This document shows positions 6,405-14,051 of a stretch of DNA of 64,000 nt, piece after piece. The translations under genes were made by a program, and so were the position numbers. The notes beneath the pieces were generated by a model. It saw only the letters and a list, made by a program, of their open reading frames with translations. It did not search any database and had not been told where the DNA came from. Source of the DNA: VFMC01 sp040398525 (lineage in GTDB: Bacteria; Actinomycetota; Acidimicrobiia; Acidimicrobiales; Ilumatobacteraceae); assembly GCA_040398525.1 (NCBI GenBank), contig JBBATY010000006.1:83338-147337 (forward strand), given 5' to 3'. Positions within the stretch are counted from its first letter, which is position 1. The number at the start of each line of letters is the position of its first letter.

Positions 6405-7658
6405 GTTGCGTATCGCCCCCGTGTCGTCGACGCCGTGCTGACGGACCGACTCGCGTCCGCAGGAGCGGTGCTGCTCGAAGGTCCGAAGGCGTGCGGGAAG
6501 ACGTTCACCGCCGAACAGCAGGCGGCCAGCCGGGTCTACCTCGACACTGACGACCAAGCACGCGCTGCGTTGGGTGTGGATCCGGCGCTGGTGCTGTCCG
6601 GTGCGCCACCTCAACTCGTCGACGAGTGGCAACTCGACGCCACTCGCGTGTGGAACCACGTCCGCGCCGAGGTGGACCGCCGGCAGGGAACCGGGCTGTA
6701 CATCCTCACCGGTTCCGCCACCCCCTCCGACGACGCCCGCCGCCACAGCGGCGCCGGTCGCTTCGCCCGTCTGACGATGCGCCCGATGAGCCTGTTCGAA
6801 TCGGGCGACTCGACCGGCGAGATGTCGTTGGCGGCGCTTCTCGAGGGACACCGACCGACCGCCAAGTCGACCGATGTGACCGTGCCTCGCTACGCCGAAC
6901 TGGTCGTCCGCGGTGGTTGGCCGCTGAATCTCACGAGAACGGTCGCCGCCGCGGCACGGGCGAACATCGACTACGTCACCACGATCACCGAGGTGGATCT
7001 CCCCACGATCGACCCGGCCCGGCGTCATCCTCGGTTGGCGCTGCGGATCCTGCAGTCGCTCGCCCGCAACGTCGGGATGGACTACGTCGTCAGCCGCGTC
7101 GCACAGGATGCAAGCACCGATGACTCCGACATCGCACGGTCGACGGTCTACGACTACCTGGCACCGCTGGAGCGCCTGATGATGCTCGAGCCGCTGGAGG
7201 CATGGTCGTCGCATCTGCGTTCGCGAGCCCGGCTGCGCACCTCGCCACGGGTGCAGTTCTGCGATCCATCGGTTGCTGTTGCTGCACTGCGTACCGGACC
7301 ACACCAACTGCTCGCCGACCTGAGCTACTTCGGGTACCTGTTCGAAGCGCTCGTCGTTCGTGACCTGCGGGTGTTCGCCAGCGTCGAGGACGGTGCCGTG
7401 CAGCACTACCGGGACTCCGACGGTCTCGAGATCGACGCGGTCGTCACCGCCGCCGACGGACGCTGGGCTGCGTTCGAGGTGAAGCTCGGCCAGGCCGACA
7501 TCGACATCGCTGCTGCCAACCTCTTGACGTTCGCTCGCAAGGTCGACACCACCAGGGTCGGCGAACCGGCGACGCTCGCCGTGGTCACCGCCACGGGGTA
7601 CGGCTACACCCGGCCTGACGGCGTCGTCGTCATCCCCGCCGCCACGCTCGGTCCGTGA
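6402..7658 (+). CDS. AAA ATPase with C-terminal DUF4143 (nuclease-fold) domain
   Basis: The 418-aa protein has Walker A LLEGPKACGKT (Lys33), Walker B-like QLVDEWQ (residues 71-77), and ILTGSATP, with SGAGRF and MRPMSLFE as the usual AAA_14 motifs. The C-terminal DUF4143 domain includes YFGYLFEALVVRDLR and then GLEIDAVVTAADGRWAAFEVKLG, whose D...ExK pattern resembles the PD-(D/E)xK nuclease fold. The biological role of this family is not established. The start is GTG 6402, 55 bases after dnaB and directly at the end of a 23-bp repeat. It is a full-length paralog of the gene at 48706-49992. A polar effect from dnaB is possible since both run the same way. Confidence 0.85.
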   Translation: MVAYRPRVVDAVLTDRLASAGAVLLEGPKACGKTFTAEQQAASRVYLDTDDQARAALGVDPALVLSGAPPQLVDEWQLDATRVWNHVRAEVDRRQGTGLYILTGSATPSDDARRHSGAGRFARLTMRPMSLFESGDSTGEMSLAALLEGHRPTAKSTDVTVPRYAELVVRGGWPLNLTRTVAAAARANIDYVTTITEVDLPTIDPARRHPRLALRILQSLARNVGMDYVVSRVAQDASTDDSDIARSTVYDYLAPLERLMMLEPLEAWSSHLRSRARLRTSPRVQFCDPSVAVAALRTGPHQLLADLSYFGYLFEALVVRDLRVFASVEDGAVQHYRDSDGLEIDAVVTAADGRWAAFEVKLGQADIDIAAANLLTFARKVDTTRVGEPATLAVVTATGYGYTRPDGVVVIPAATLGP

Positions 7659-7756
7659 CCGACAGACCGAGCGCGTAGCAGCACGGTCACAGCGCTGCAA
7701 TGGACGGTCGTCCGCGACGGCGTGCCGTGCCCAGCCGGTTCAACCGTGGCGCTGCG

Positions 7757-9190
7757 TCAGGGGTCTGGGATGGTGGTGGCCACGCCACAACCCGGCACGG
7801 TGCATGTGCGGCCGTCGGAGGTGCCGAAGACCACGACCACGCGCACGTCGTTCACGCCGGCGGCGGGGAGGAATCGCTGGATGTCGGCGGTGATGTCGGG
7901 GCGCAGCGGCAGGCCGAGTCGCTCGCTGAGGACTCGGGCTTCGTTTTCGTGCGCCGGGTCTGCAGGGACCACGAACATCGGAGTGTCGTTGATGATGATC
8001 GTCCACCGCGCGGTCATCACCCGTGCCCCTGGCAGGTGCTCGCTGCACCACGGCAACGTTCCGTCGGACTGCGCATCGGCGTCGAGGCACACCACGCCGT
8101 CCAGATCGGGTGGAAGTTGGATCGTCGTGGACGTCGGGACCGTGGCCGTCAGGACCGTGGTGTCGGGTGTCGTGATGTCGAGTCGGACGATGACCGGGAG
8201 GGTGACGGTTCCGATGACTGCTCCGCTGAAATCGGTGACGGTGACCCGAACGGTCGTGGTGCCGGGCGCCAGCAACTCGAGGCTGAACCGCCCGAACCGC
8301 TCTGCTCTCGGATCCGTCCTAGCGGCTTCTCCGGCCGCCTCGGAGGCGATGAACGGCTCGCTCGAGGCGACCACGGCGATGGACGGGTCGTCGACGACGG
8401 TGGTGAACACATACGACATCGGATCGATCGCGGTGCAGGTGACGGTGTCGATGAGGTCGATCCGCCCGGCGAACCCGCCACCGGCGATCCCTTCGATCGT
8501 CGGATACGCCGACACGACGGCGACCGGGTCCCCCGGGGCGGCACAGACGGCCGGGGGCAGGAACGCCTCGATCGTGAGACCGGCGATGCGCAGGTTGGGC
8601 AGGTCGAGATCGCCGGACCAGGCCGTGCCGAGCGGTGAGGTGAACCAACGCTCGTCCTGCGGCGAGTAGACCCATTCGCCGGTGGCGTCGGTGGTGCGGA
8701 TCTCGCTCGCCCACCACGACGACCCGTCGCTGCGGAAGTACAGGTGGATCATCTGTGTGGTGGACGCGGCGTCGACCCACGACAGCTCGAGGGTGGTGAA
8801 CTCGGCCGAGCCCGGGTCACCGTGCACCGACACGTCGGTGGGGACGATCACCTGGTCGCCGACGATCACCTCGATGCTGTCGGCGGTCATTCGCACGTTG
8901 GGTGTGTCGAACGCGAACCGCGAGGCAGGCAGTCCTGCCGCTACCACGGGATCGGCCGGTGCCGCGGGTGGTGTGGCACCCCTGGCCGAGCCGGCCGACT
9001 CGTCAGGCGTCGAGCGCACGCCGAGCCAGGCGACGCTCAGCACGACGGGCGACGCGACGGTGGCGAGGTGGCGTTGCCGGCGGCGCCGCACGCGACGGTG
9101 GATGTCGCTGAGCGATGCCCCCGGCACTGCGGCTCGGGCGGCGCTACGGTGCAGGCCGTCGGCGATCTGCTGGTCGAACAGGTCGTTCAT
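7757..9190 (-). CDS. Membrane-anchored partner of ECF sigma factor (module 1)
   Basis: The 477-aa protein has a short cytoplasmic part (MNDLFDQQIADGLHRSAARA, then a basic RRVRRRRQRH), one membrane segment (LATVASPVVLSVAWLGV, about residues 43-60) and a long extracellular part with no motif I recognise. The extracellular part is rich in beta-strand-like and Thr/Pro stretches and contains several cysteines. Its start overlaps the stop of the sigma gene by four bases (ATGA). Position and topology suggest it senses or restrains the sigma factor, like an anti-sigma protein, but no zinc-binding HxxxCxxC anti-sigma motif is visible. This role is therefore inferred from context. Confidence 0.7.
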   Translation of the reverse strand: MNDLFDQQIADGLHRSAARAAVPGASLSDIHRRVRRRRQRHLATVASPVVLSVAWLGVRSTPDESAGSARGATPPAAPADPVVAAGLPASRFAFDTPNVRMTADSIEVIVGDQVIVPTDVSVHGDPGSAEFTTLELSWVDAASTTQMIHLYFRSDGSSWWASEIRTTDATGEWVYSPQDERWFTSPLGTAWSGDLDLPNLRIAGLTIEAFLPPAVCAAPGDPVAVVSAYPTIEGIAGGGFAGRIDLIDTVTCTAIDPMSYVFTTVVDDPSIAVVASSEPFIASEAAGEAARTDPRAERFGRFSLELLAPGTTTVRVTVTDFSGAVIGTVTLPVIVRLDITTPDTTVLTATVPTSTTIQLPPDLDGVVCLDADAQSDGTLPWCSEHLPGARVMTARWTIIINDTPMFVVPADPAHENEARVLSERLGLPLRPDITADIQRFLPAAGVNDVRVVVVFGTSDGRTCTVPGCGVATTIPDP

Positions 9191-9777
9191 GACAGTTCCT
9201 CTCGGATGTGGGTGCGGGCCCGGTGCAGGGTGGACTTGACGGTGCCGAGGGCCATGCCGAGCGTGTCGGCGATCTCGGGCTCGGAGAGCTGCAGGTAGTA
9301 CCGCAGCACGACGACGTGGCGCAGTCGCAGGGGGAGCCGGCGGACGATGTCGTCGATGTGGTCGGCGCCGAGGACGGCGTCGTCGACCCGTGGTGTCGGT
9401 GTGCGCCGCACGAGCATGCGGCGGCGCTGCACCCGGCGGCAGGTGTTCACCACCGCAGTGCGCAGGTAGGTGTCCGGGTGCTCGACGCGGCCCCACTTGG
9501 GGTAGGCCTTGGCGAACGAGTCCTGCACGGCTTCCTCGGCGTGCTCGACGGTGTCGACGAGCAGGTAGGCGAGGCGGACGAGCTGCGGGTACAGGCGCTG
9601 GTAGGCGGTGTCGAAGGTCTCGCGGATCGCGACGACGGGACCGTCGTCGAGGTGCGCCGGCTCGTCGTGCTGGTCAGCCACCGCCGGCTCGACCACGGCG
9701 GCCGGCCGGGTGGGCCGAACCTGCTGCTCGGCGCTGCGCTCAGCCGAGCGCAGCGCGAGCAACGGGTCGATGGGCAT
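9187..9777 (-). CDS. ECF RNA polymerase sigma factor (module 1)
   Basis: The 196-aa protein has sigma-70 region 2 (FDTAYQRLYPQLVRLAYLLVD, then AEEAVQDSFAKAYPKW and PDTYLRTAVVNTCRRVQRRR). Region 4 is a clear helix-turn-helix (LPLRLRHVVVLRYYLQLSEPEIADTLGMALGTVKSTLHRAR). Its roughly 55-residue N-terminal extension before region 2 is low in complexity and rich in Ala/Glu/Asp. ATG 9777 has GGAAGG 11 bases upstream; a GTG at 9786 is the alternative start. It lies 46 bases from the next module on the same strand and overlaps its partner gene by four bases. Confidence 0.9.
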   Translation of the reverse strand: MPIDPLLALRSAERSAEQQVRPTRPAAVVEPAVADQHDEPAHLDDGPVVAIRETFDTAYQRLYPQLVRLAYLLVDTVEHAEEAVQDSFAKAYPKWGRVEHPDTYLRTAVVNTCRRVQRRRMLVRRTPTPRVDDAVLGADHIDDIVRRLPLRLRHVVVLRYYLQLSEPEIADTLGMALGTVKSTLHRARTHIREELS

Positions 9778-9832
9778 CCGGTTCACACCCTTCCAGACTC
9801 CCGACGGGCGCGAATGGTTCTCGTCGCCCGGC

Positions 9833-11191
9833 TCAGGGAGCCGGGACGGTGGTGTCCACGTCGGCGGGCACGACCTGAGCGACGACCGGGGTCGTCACCT
9901 CGGTGGCGTCGGCGGCGAGCCAGGTGACGCTCACCTCGCCCACCCCGCCGGGGATGTTCGCCAGGAAGAACCTGACATCGGGCCGTCCGGCGAAGGTGAT
10001 GGTGTCGACCGTGACCGGTGCCTGGCCGGCGGCGGTGATGCGCACCTGTGTCACCCCGGTGCTGGCCACGCCACCGACGACCAGTTCGCCGGTGACGTCG
10101 GGTCGCTGGCGGGCGACGACCGACGCCTCGCTGTCGTCGACGTAGTCGATGCCGACCACGATCCTGCCACCGACCTGCGCGTACACGAGGCCGTCGGCGT
10201 TGTTGTTGCTCGCGTCCCAGGCCCGGGCGAGCGGGGTGACCACCACGACGTGGGGGATGGTGGTCGGGCCGCTCACACGGCGGACACCCTCAGCGATCGA
10301 CTCCAGGAAGTCCAACCGCTCGTCGGGAACGGCCACCCACACCAGCACACCGGGCTGCTCCTGCCACACGAGGTGGGTGCGCGAGTCGTACCGGTAGCGC
10401 AGGGCGTCGTGGCCGCGCACGGGCGTCGTGGTGGCGTCCACGCCGTCGGACCCGCCCCAGATGGCCACGTACTGCTCGGGCGTGACGGTGGTGAAGGTGG
10501 TGCCGATCTCGATCCTCGACTCCGTGTCGGCGGTGAGTGGTGCGGGCACCGTGTCGGGGCTGGCGATGCCGGTCGGGTAGCTGACCGGGGCGACCCCGGC
10601 GAGGCCCTCGATGCGCTGGCAGGCAGTGCCGTCGGCCGTCAGCTCGGTGCAGCGCAGCAGGCCGACCTGGTCGATCAGGGTCTGGTCGACGACGGGGGCG
10701 CCGAGCGATTCGGGGCCGACGTAGATGTCGGCCGCGCCGGCGACGACGGCGAGGCGGTCGACCGACGTGCAGGCGGCATCGAAGCACGGCACCGATGGCG
10801 TGGGCGATGACACCGGTGGCGGTGCGAAGACCGACGAGGGCGCGCTGCCCACGCCCACCCCGCCTCCGGTCGGTTCGGGCCGGCTGGCCAGTGCCCACAC
10901 GCCGGCACCACCGACGACGAGCAGCGCTGCTGCGGCGGCGCCGACCAGCGGCGAGCGTCCGCTGGGGCGACCAGCGAACTGGCCAGTGGGGCGGCCAGTC
11001 GAATGGCCGGACGCGATCGGCACCACCGGGGCGAACGTCGCGACGGCCATGTCGTCGACACCGGCATCGGCGGCCCGCGGTGCGACGACGCTCTCGTCGG
11101 TGAGGTGGGGGATGACGGCGTGGCAGGCGGCGCGCAGCCGATGCTCGAGCCGGTCGTGGGCGCCGGTGGCGGTGAGGGTGTCGGTGGTCAT
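9833..11191 (-). CDS. Membrane-anchored partner of ECF sigma factor (module 2)
   Basis: The 452-aa protein starts MTTDTLTATGAHDRLEHRLR. It has a cytoplasmic region of about 75 residues with a short GRPTGQFAGRPSGRS repeat-like stretch, one membrane helix (PLVGAAAAALLVVGGAGVWALA, about residues 80-101) and a large extracellular domain with Pro/Ser-rich linker and scattered cysteines. I recognise no enzyme domain. The start overlaps the sigma gene stop by four bases, as in the other modules, so it is probably a sigma regulator. It is not obviously similar in sequence to the partner of module 1. Confidence 0.7.
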   Translation of the reverse strand: MTTDTLTATGAHDRLEHRLRAACHAVIPHLTDESVVAPRAADAGVDDMAVATFAPVVPIASGHSTGRPTGQFAGRPSGRSPLVGAAAAALLVVGGAGVWALASRPEPTGGGVGVGSAPSSVFAPPPVSSPTPSVPCFDAACTSVDRLAVVAGAADIYVGPESLGAPVVDQTLIDQVGLLRCTELTADGTACQRIEGLAGVAPVSYPTGIASPDTVPAPLTADTESRIEIGTTFTTVTPEQYVAIWGGSDGVDATTTPVRGHDALRYRYDSRTHLVWQEQPGVLVWVAVPDERLDFLESIAEGVRRVSGPTTIPHVVVVTPLARAWDASNNNADGLVYAQVGGRIVVGIDYVDDSEASVVARQRPDVTGELVVGGVASTGVTQVRITAAGQAPVTVDTITFAGRPDVRFFLANIPGGVGEVSVTWLAADATEVTTPVVAQVVPADVDTTVPAP

Positions 11192-11739
11192 CGTTGGATC
11201 TCCTTCGTCAGGCGCCGGAGGGCGCGGTGCAACGTGGACTTCACGGTTCCGGCGGGCCAGCCGAGCGACGCGGCGATGTCGGCTTCCGGCCAGTCGAGCC
11301 AGTAGCGCAGCACCACGACGGCCCGTTCGCGGGCGGGTAACCGGGTGACCGCGGCCCAGGTCTCGTCGATCTCCGGGTTGACGGCCACCTGCGCCACGGG
11401 CACCACGTAGCGGGCTGCGGTGCGGCGACGACGGATCACCGAGATCGACTGGTTCACCACGGACCGGTGCAGGTAGCCGAGCGGGTCGGTCACCGAGCCG
11501 GCGCGCTGCTGCAGGCCGGCGAACGCGTCCTGCACCACCTCCTCGGCCACCGAGCGGTCGAGGGTGATCGCCGCGGCGAGGTTCGTCAGCCGGCGCCGGT
11601 GGGCCACGTAGAGCTGCTCGACATCGACATCGACATCGACATCGGCGGCGACATCGACATCGTCGGCGGGGCGCGGCGCGGCCGGCGATGGTCGCCGCCC
11701 GAGCATCGGCTCACCGATCACGCTCAGGTGCTTGTCCAC
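11188..11739 (-). CDS. ECF RNA polymerase sigma factor (module 2)
   Basis: The 183-aa protein has region 2 (VEQLYVAHRRRLTNLAAAITLD, VAEEVVQDAFAGLQQR, DPLGYLHRSVVNQSISVIRRRR) and region 4 (LPARERAVVVLRYWLDWPEADIAASLGWPAGTVKSTLHRALRR). The N-terminal 35 residues hold an alternating Val-Asp tract (DVDVDVDVEQ) encoded by a 6-bp tandem repeat. I chose GTG 11739, 11 bases after an AGGAGG box; GTG 11751 is too close to that box. Longer in-frame extension into 13.4 kb is a shadow of other genes. Confidence 0.9.
   Translation of the reverse strand: MDKHLSVIGEPMLGRRPSPAAPRPADDVDVAADVDVDVDVEQLYVAHRRRLTNLAAAITLDRSVAEEVVQDAFAGLQQRAGSVTDPLGYLHRSVVNQSISVIRRRRTAARYVVPVAQVAVNPEIDETWAAVTRLPARERAVVVLRYWLDWPEADIAASLGWPAGTVKSTLHRALRRLTKEIQR
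11619..11660. repeat. Hexanucleotide tandem repeat (CGACAT) inside ECF sigma gene
   Basis: Four CGACAT units (11619-11642), one CGGCGG unit and two more CGACAT units make seven in-phase hexamers. On the coding strand they encode repeating Val-Asp with one Ala-Ala. Because the unit is a multiple of three, copy-number change would alter linker length without breaking the frame. Confidence 0.85.
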
Positions 11740-11874
11740 GTAGCTGTCCACCTCCTGACCTGACGCACGACCCACCGGATCGGTTCTGGCGTGTCGTGCC
11801 GGGCCGAGCCTCGCAGCTGCAGATCCGCCGGTACGGTCGCGCAGGACCGGGCGCGGCGGTGTCATGAGGGTGAG

Positions 11875-12384
11875 ATGGAGATGACGACGCCAGACGCACG
11901 ATCGGTCGAGCCGCAGGTGGGTGGTGGTCGTGGGCAGCGCCAGGTCGACGACGCCTGGCGGACCCACGGCCCGGCGGTCGCCCGCTTCGCCACGGCGCTG
12001 GTCGGCGCCCATGATGCCCACGACGTGGCCACGAACGCGTTCCTGCGCATCGTGCGCCAGCCGGGGTGGACCGAGATCGAGCACCTCGATCGCTACTGGA
12101 TGCGTGCCGTGCGCAACGAGGCCCAGAACCTGGCGCGCGAACGGCGGCGGCGGTAGCGCGACCTGCAGGCCGTCGCTGCGTCGTCGACCACCGATGCCGT
12201 GGCCGATCCGGACGTGATCCGGGCGATCGCCGCCCTCAGCGTGCAGCAGCGCGCCGTGGTGTTCCTCGCCTACTGGCAGCAGATGACCGAGGCCGAGATC
12301 GCCGAGACCCTCGACCTCATCCGCAGCACCGTGCACCGGAACCTCATCCGGGCGCGGATCCACTTGAGAAAGGCACTGACGTGA
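11875..12384 (+). pseudogene. ECF sigma factor broken by an in-frame amber stop (module 3)
   Basis: One frame encodes sigma region 2 (VARFATALVGAHDAHDVATNAFLRIV, then LDRYWMRAVRNEAQNLARERRRR). A TAG stop follows at 12154-12156, and the same frame continues RDLQAVAASSTTDAV and then region 4 (LSVQQRAVVFLAYWQQMTEAEIAETLDLIRSTVHRNLIRARIHLRKAL). Only one base is needed to repair it; GAG (Glu) to TAG would suit an RRRERDLQ context. No strong ribosome site precedes the region 4 half. It overlaps its partner gene by four bases (GTGA), as the intact modules do. A sequencing error or a genuine two-part sigma factor are the alternatives. Confidence 0.8.
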
Positions 12385-13449
12385 CCCAGCAACTCGACCT
12401 CCAGGTCCGCGCCGCGTTCGACGAGATCGTCCGCCACTCCCCCGAGCTTGGGGCCACACCGAGCGGCCAGATCCTGTCGCTGTCGTCGTCGGGTCCGGCT
12501 GTCGGTCACCACCGTGGTCGTCGGCGTGACCCCGCCCGTGGTCGACGACCGGTTCGCGGCGCTGCTCGCGCCGGTCGGTGCGGCCGAGGTGTGGCGTGAG
12601 GTGCGCGGCCTCGACGAGTCGTGGGTATCGGAGGCTCGAACGTTCGTGACGCCCGAGGGCCGGGTGCTGTCGGCCACGCTCAAGCCGGTGCAGGGGCCGT
12701 TCCCGGGTGAGGTCCGCCAGGTGGGCTCCACGTCGTTCACGTTCCTGAACGAGGACGGCAACCACGTCTACCTCGCCACCGGCGAGTGCCAGTCGGTGGC
12801 GGTGCTCGCCCCGAACGAGTACGAGGGCGTGCCGTGGTCGGCCGATGCGTTGGCCCTGTTGGCGGGGGTCACGGTGGACTCGAGTGACGAGTGGGCCGTG
12901 GCCCCGGACGGCTGGACGCAGATCGAGGGTGGCTTCTCGGAACTGCTGTACGAGACGACCTTCACGGTGCTCGATGCGGCGGGTACGCCGGCGGCCGAGG
13001 CCCGGCTGGTGCAGACCGACGCGTCGCTCGGCCACGTGCTCGCCCTGTCGGGTGTTGCGTTCGCCACGGCGCGGCCGGCGACGGTGGCCGGCCTGCCGTC
13101 GAACACGGCCGGCGACCGGGCGTGGGTGCTCACCGATGCGGCGGGCCGGTGGTACGTCGGATGGAACACGACCGCCGGCGCGGCGCTGTTGTCGGTCGCA
13201 CCCGTGGACGGGCCGCGGTCTGCCGAGCCGGAGTGGGCGGAGGTCGCGAAGGTGCTGCAGGTCGGCCATCCCGAGTTCTGGTCCGAGGCGCTGCAGGCCG
13301 CGGGCGGCGGGTCGGCCTCGGCGGGCGCCGATGCGGTATGGACTGCGGCGGCCCAAGCCGCGGAGCAGGGTGGCGTGGCGACGTCGACCACGGTGACGGA
13401 GACGGGCCCTGCGCCCGCCGCAGCCTGTGGGCCTCGAGAAGGCGGCTGA
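12381..13449 (+). pseudogene. Frameshifted partner gene of the broken ECF sigma factor (module 3)
   Basis: A GTG at 12381 opens VTQQLDLQVRAAFDEIVRHSPELGATPSGQ, which looks like the cytoplasmic start of a sigma partner. From about 12450-12500 the coding signal moves one frame over, to RCRRRVRLSVTTVVVGVTPPVVDDRF and on to the stop at 13447-13449 (GRVLSATLKPVQGPFPG, TSFTFLNEDGNHVYLATGECQ, AGRWYVGWNTTAGAALLSVAP). The membrane segment is shorter than in the other partners, so bases may also be missing. The downstream domain of about 300 residues keeps a normal coding appearance. Both genes of this module are damaged, which argues for real decay rather than one read error. Confidence 0.7.
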
Positions 13450-13550
13450 GCTCGGCATCCCGAGCGTCGTCCGTCGCGACGGAGGACACCGGTCGGTGTC
13501 GTCTGGGAGATGATGGGTTCGATGGGCGTGCCGACCGGGTTGGTGGTGGG

Positions 13551-14051
13551 GTGACCGACGAGCAGATCCTCGCCCTGTACGAGCGGTCGCTGGTCGACGT
13601 CCACCGTGCTGCGTCGCGCCTGTGCGGCGGCGACCGGGCGGCGACCGAGGAGTTGGTGCAGGACACGTACCTCGCCCTGGTGCGCCACTGCCGTGAGCAC
13701 CCCGGCGACGAGGTGGGCGTGGGGTGGCTGGTCACGACCTGCCGCAACCGGTTCATCGACCTGCACCGCGCCGATCGGCGTCGGGTGCGCCGCGAGACCG
13801 CCGTCGCCACGACGGCGGTGATCGACGCGTCGCTCGCGGTCGAGGGAGCTGCCGGTGACAGCGGCCTGCCCGCCCGACTCGCCGCGCTGCCGCCGCTGCA
13901 GCGCGCCGCGCTCGTGCTGCGCTACGGCGACGACCTGCCCGTGGGCGACGTGGCGCGCATCCTGGGCAAGAGCGTGCACGCCACCGAATCGCTACTGGCC
14001 CGTGGCCGCAGCGCGCTGCGTGTCACGCCGACTGCGGAGGAACCGCGATGA
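13551..14051 (+). CDS. ECF RNA polymerase sigma factor (module 4)
   Basis: The 166-aa protein starts VTDEQILALYERSLVDVHRAASRL. It has region 2 (ATEELVQDTYLALVRHCREH, VGWLVTTCRNRFIDLHRADRRRVRRE) and region 4 (LPPLQRAALVLRYGDDLPVGDVARILGKSVHATESLLARGRSALR). It is among the smaller ECF factors. GTG 13551 is the only sensible start; the ribosome site is weak. The stop overlaps the next start by four bases (ATGA). Confidence 0.88.
   Translation: MTDEQILALYERSLVDVHRAASRLCGGDRAATEELVQDTYLALVRHCREHPGDEVGVGWLVTTCRNRFIDLHRADRRRVRRETAVATTAVIDASLAVEGAAGDSGLPARLAALPPLQRAALVLRYGDDLPVGDVARILGKSVHATESLLARGRSALRVTPTAEEPR

Noticed and set aside
3905..6508. Large antisense open frames over dnaB and many other genes
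   Set aside because: They are His/Arg/Val-rich shadows caused by high GC at third codon positions and lack domain motifs or ribosome sites.
11619..11660. CRISPR or regulatory satellite
   Set aside because: It is an in-frame hexamer repeat encoding a Val-Asp linker in a sigma factor.
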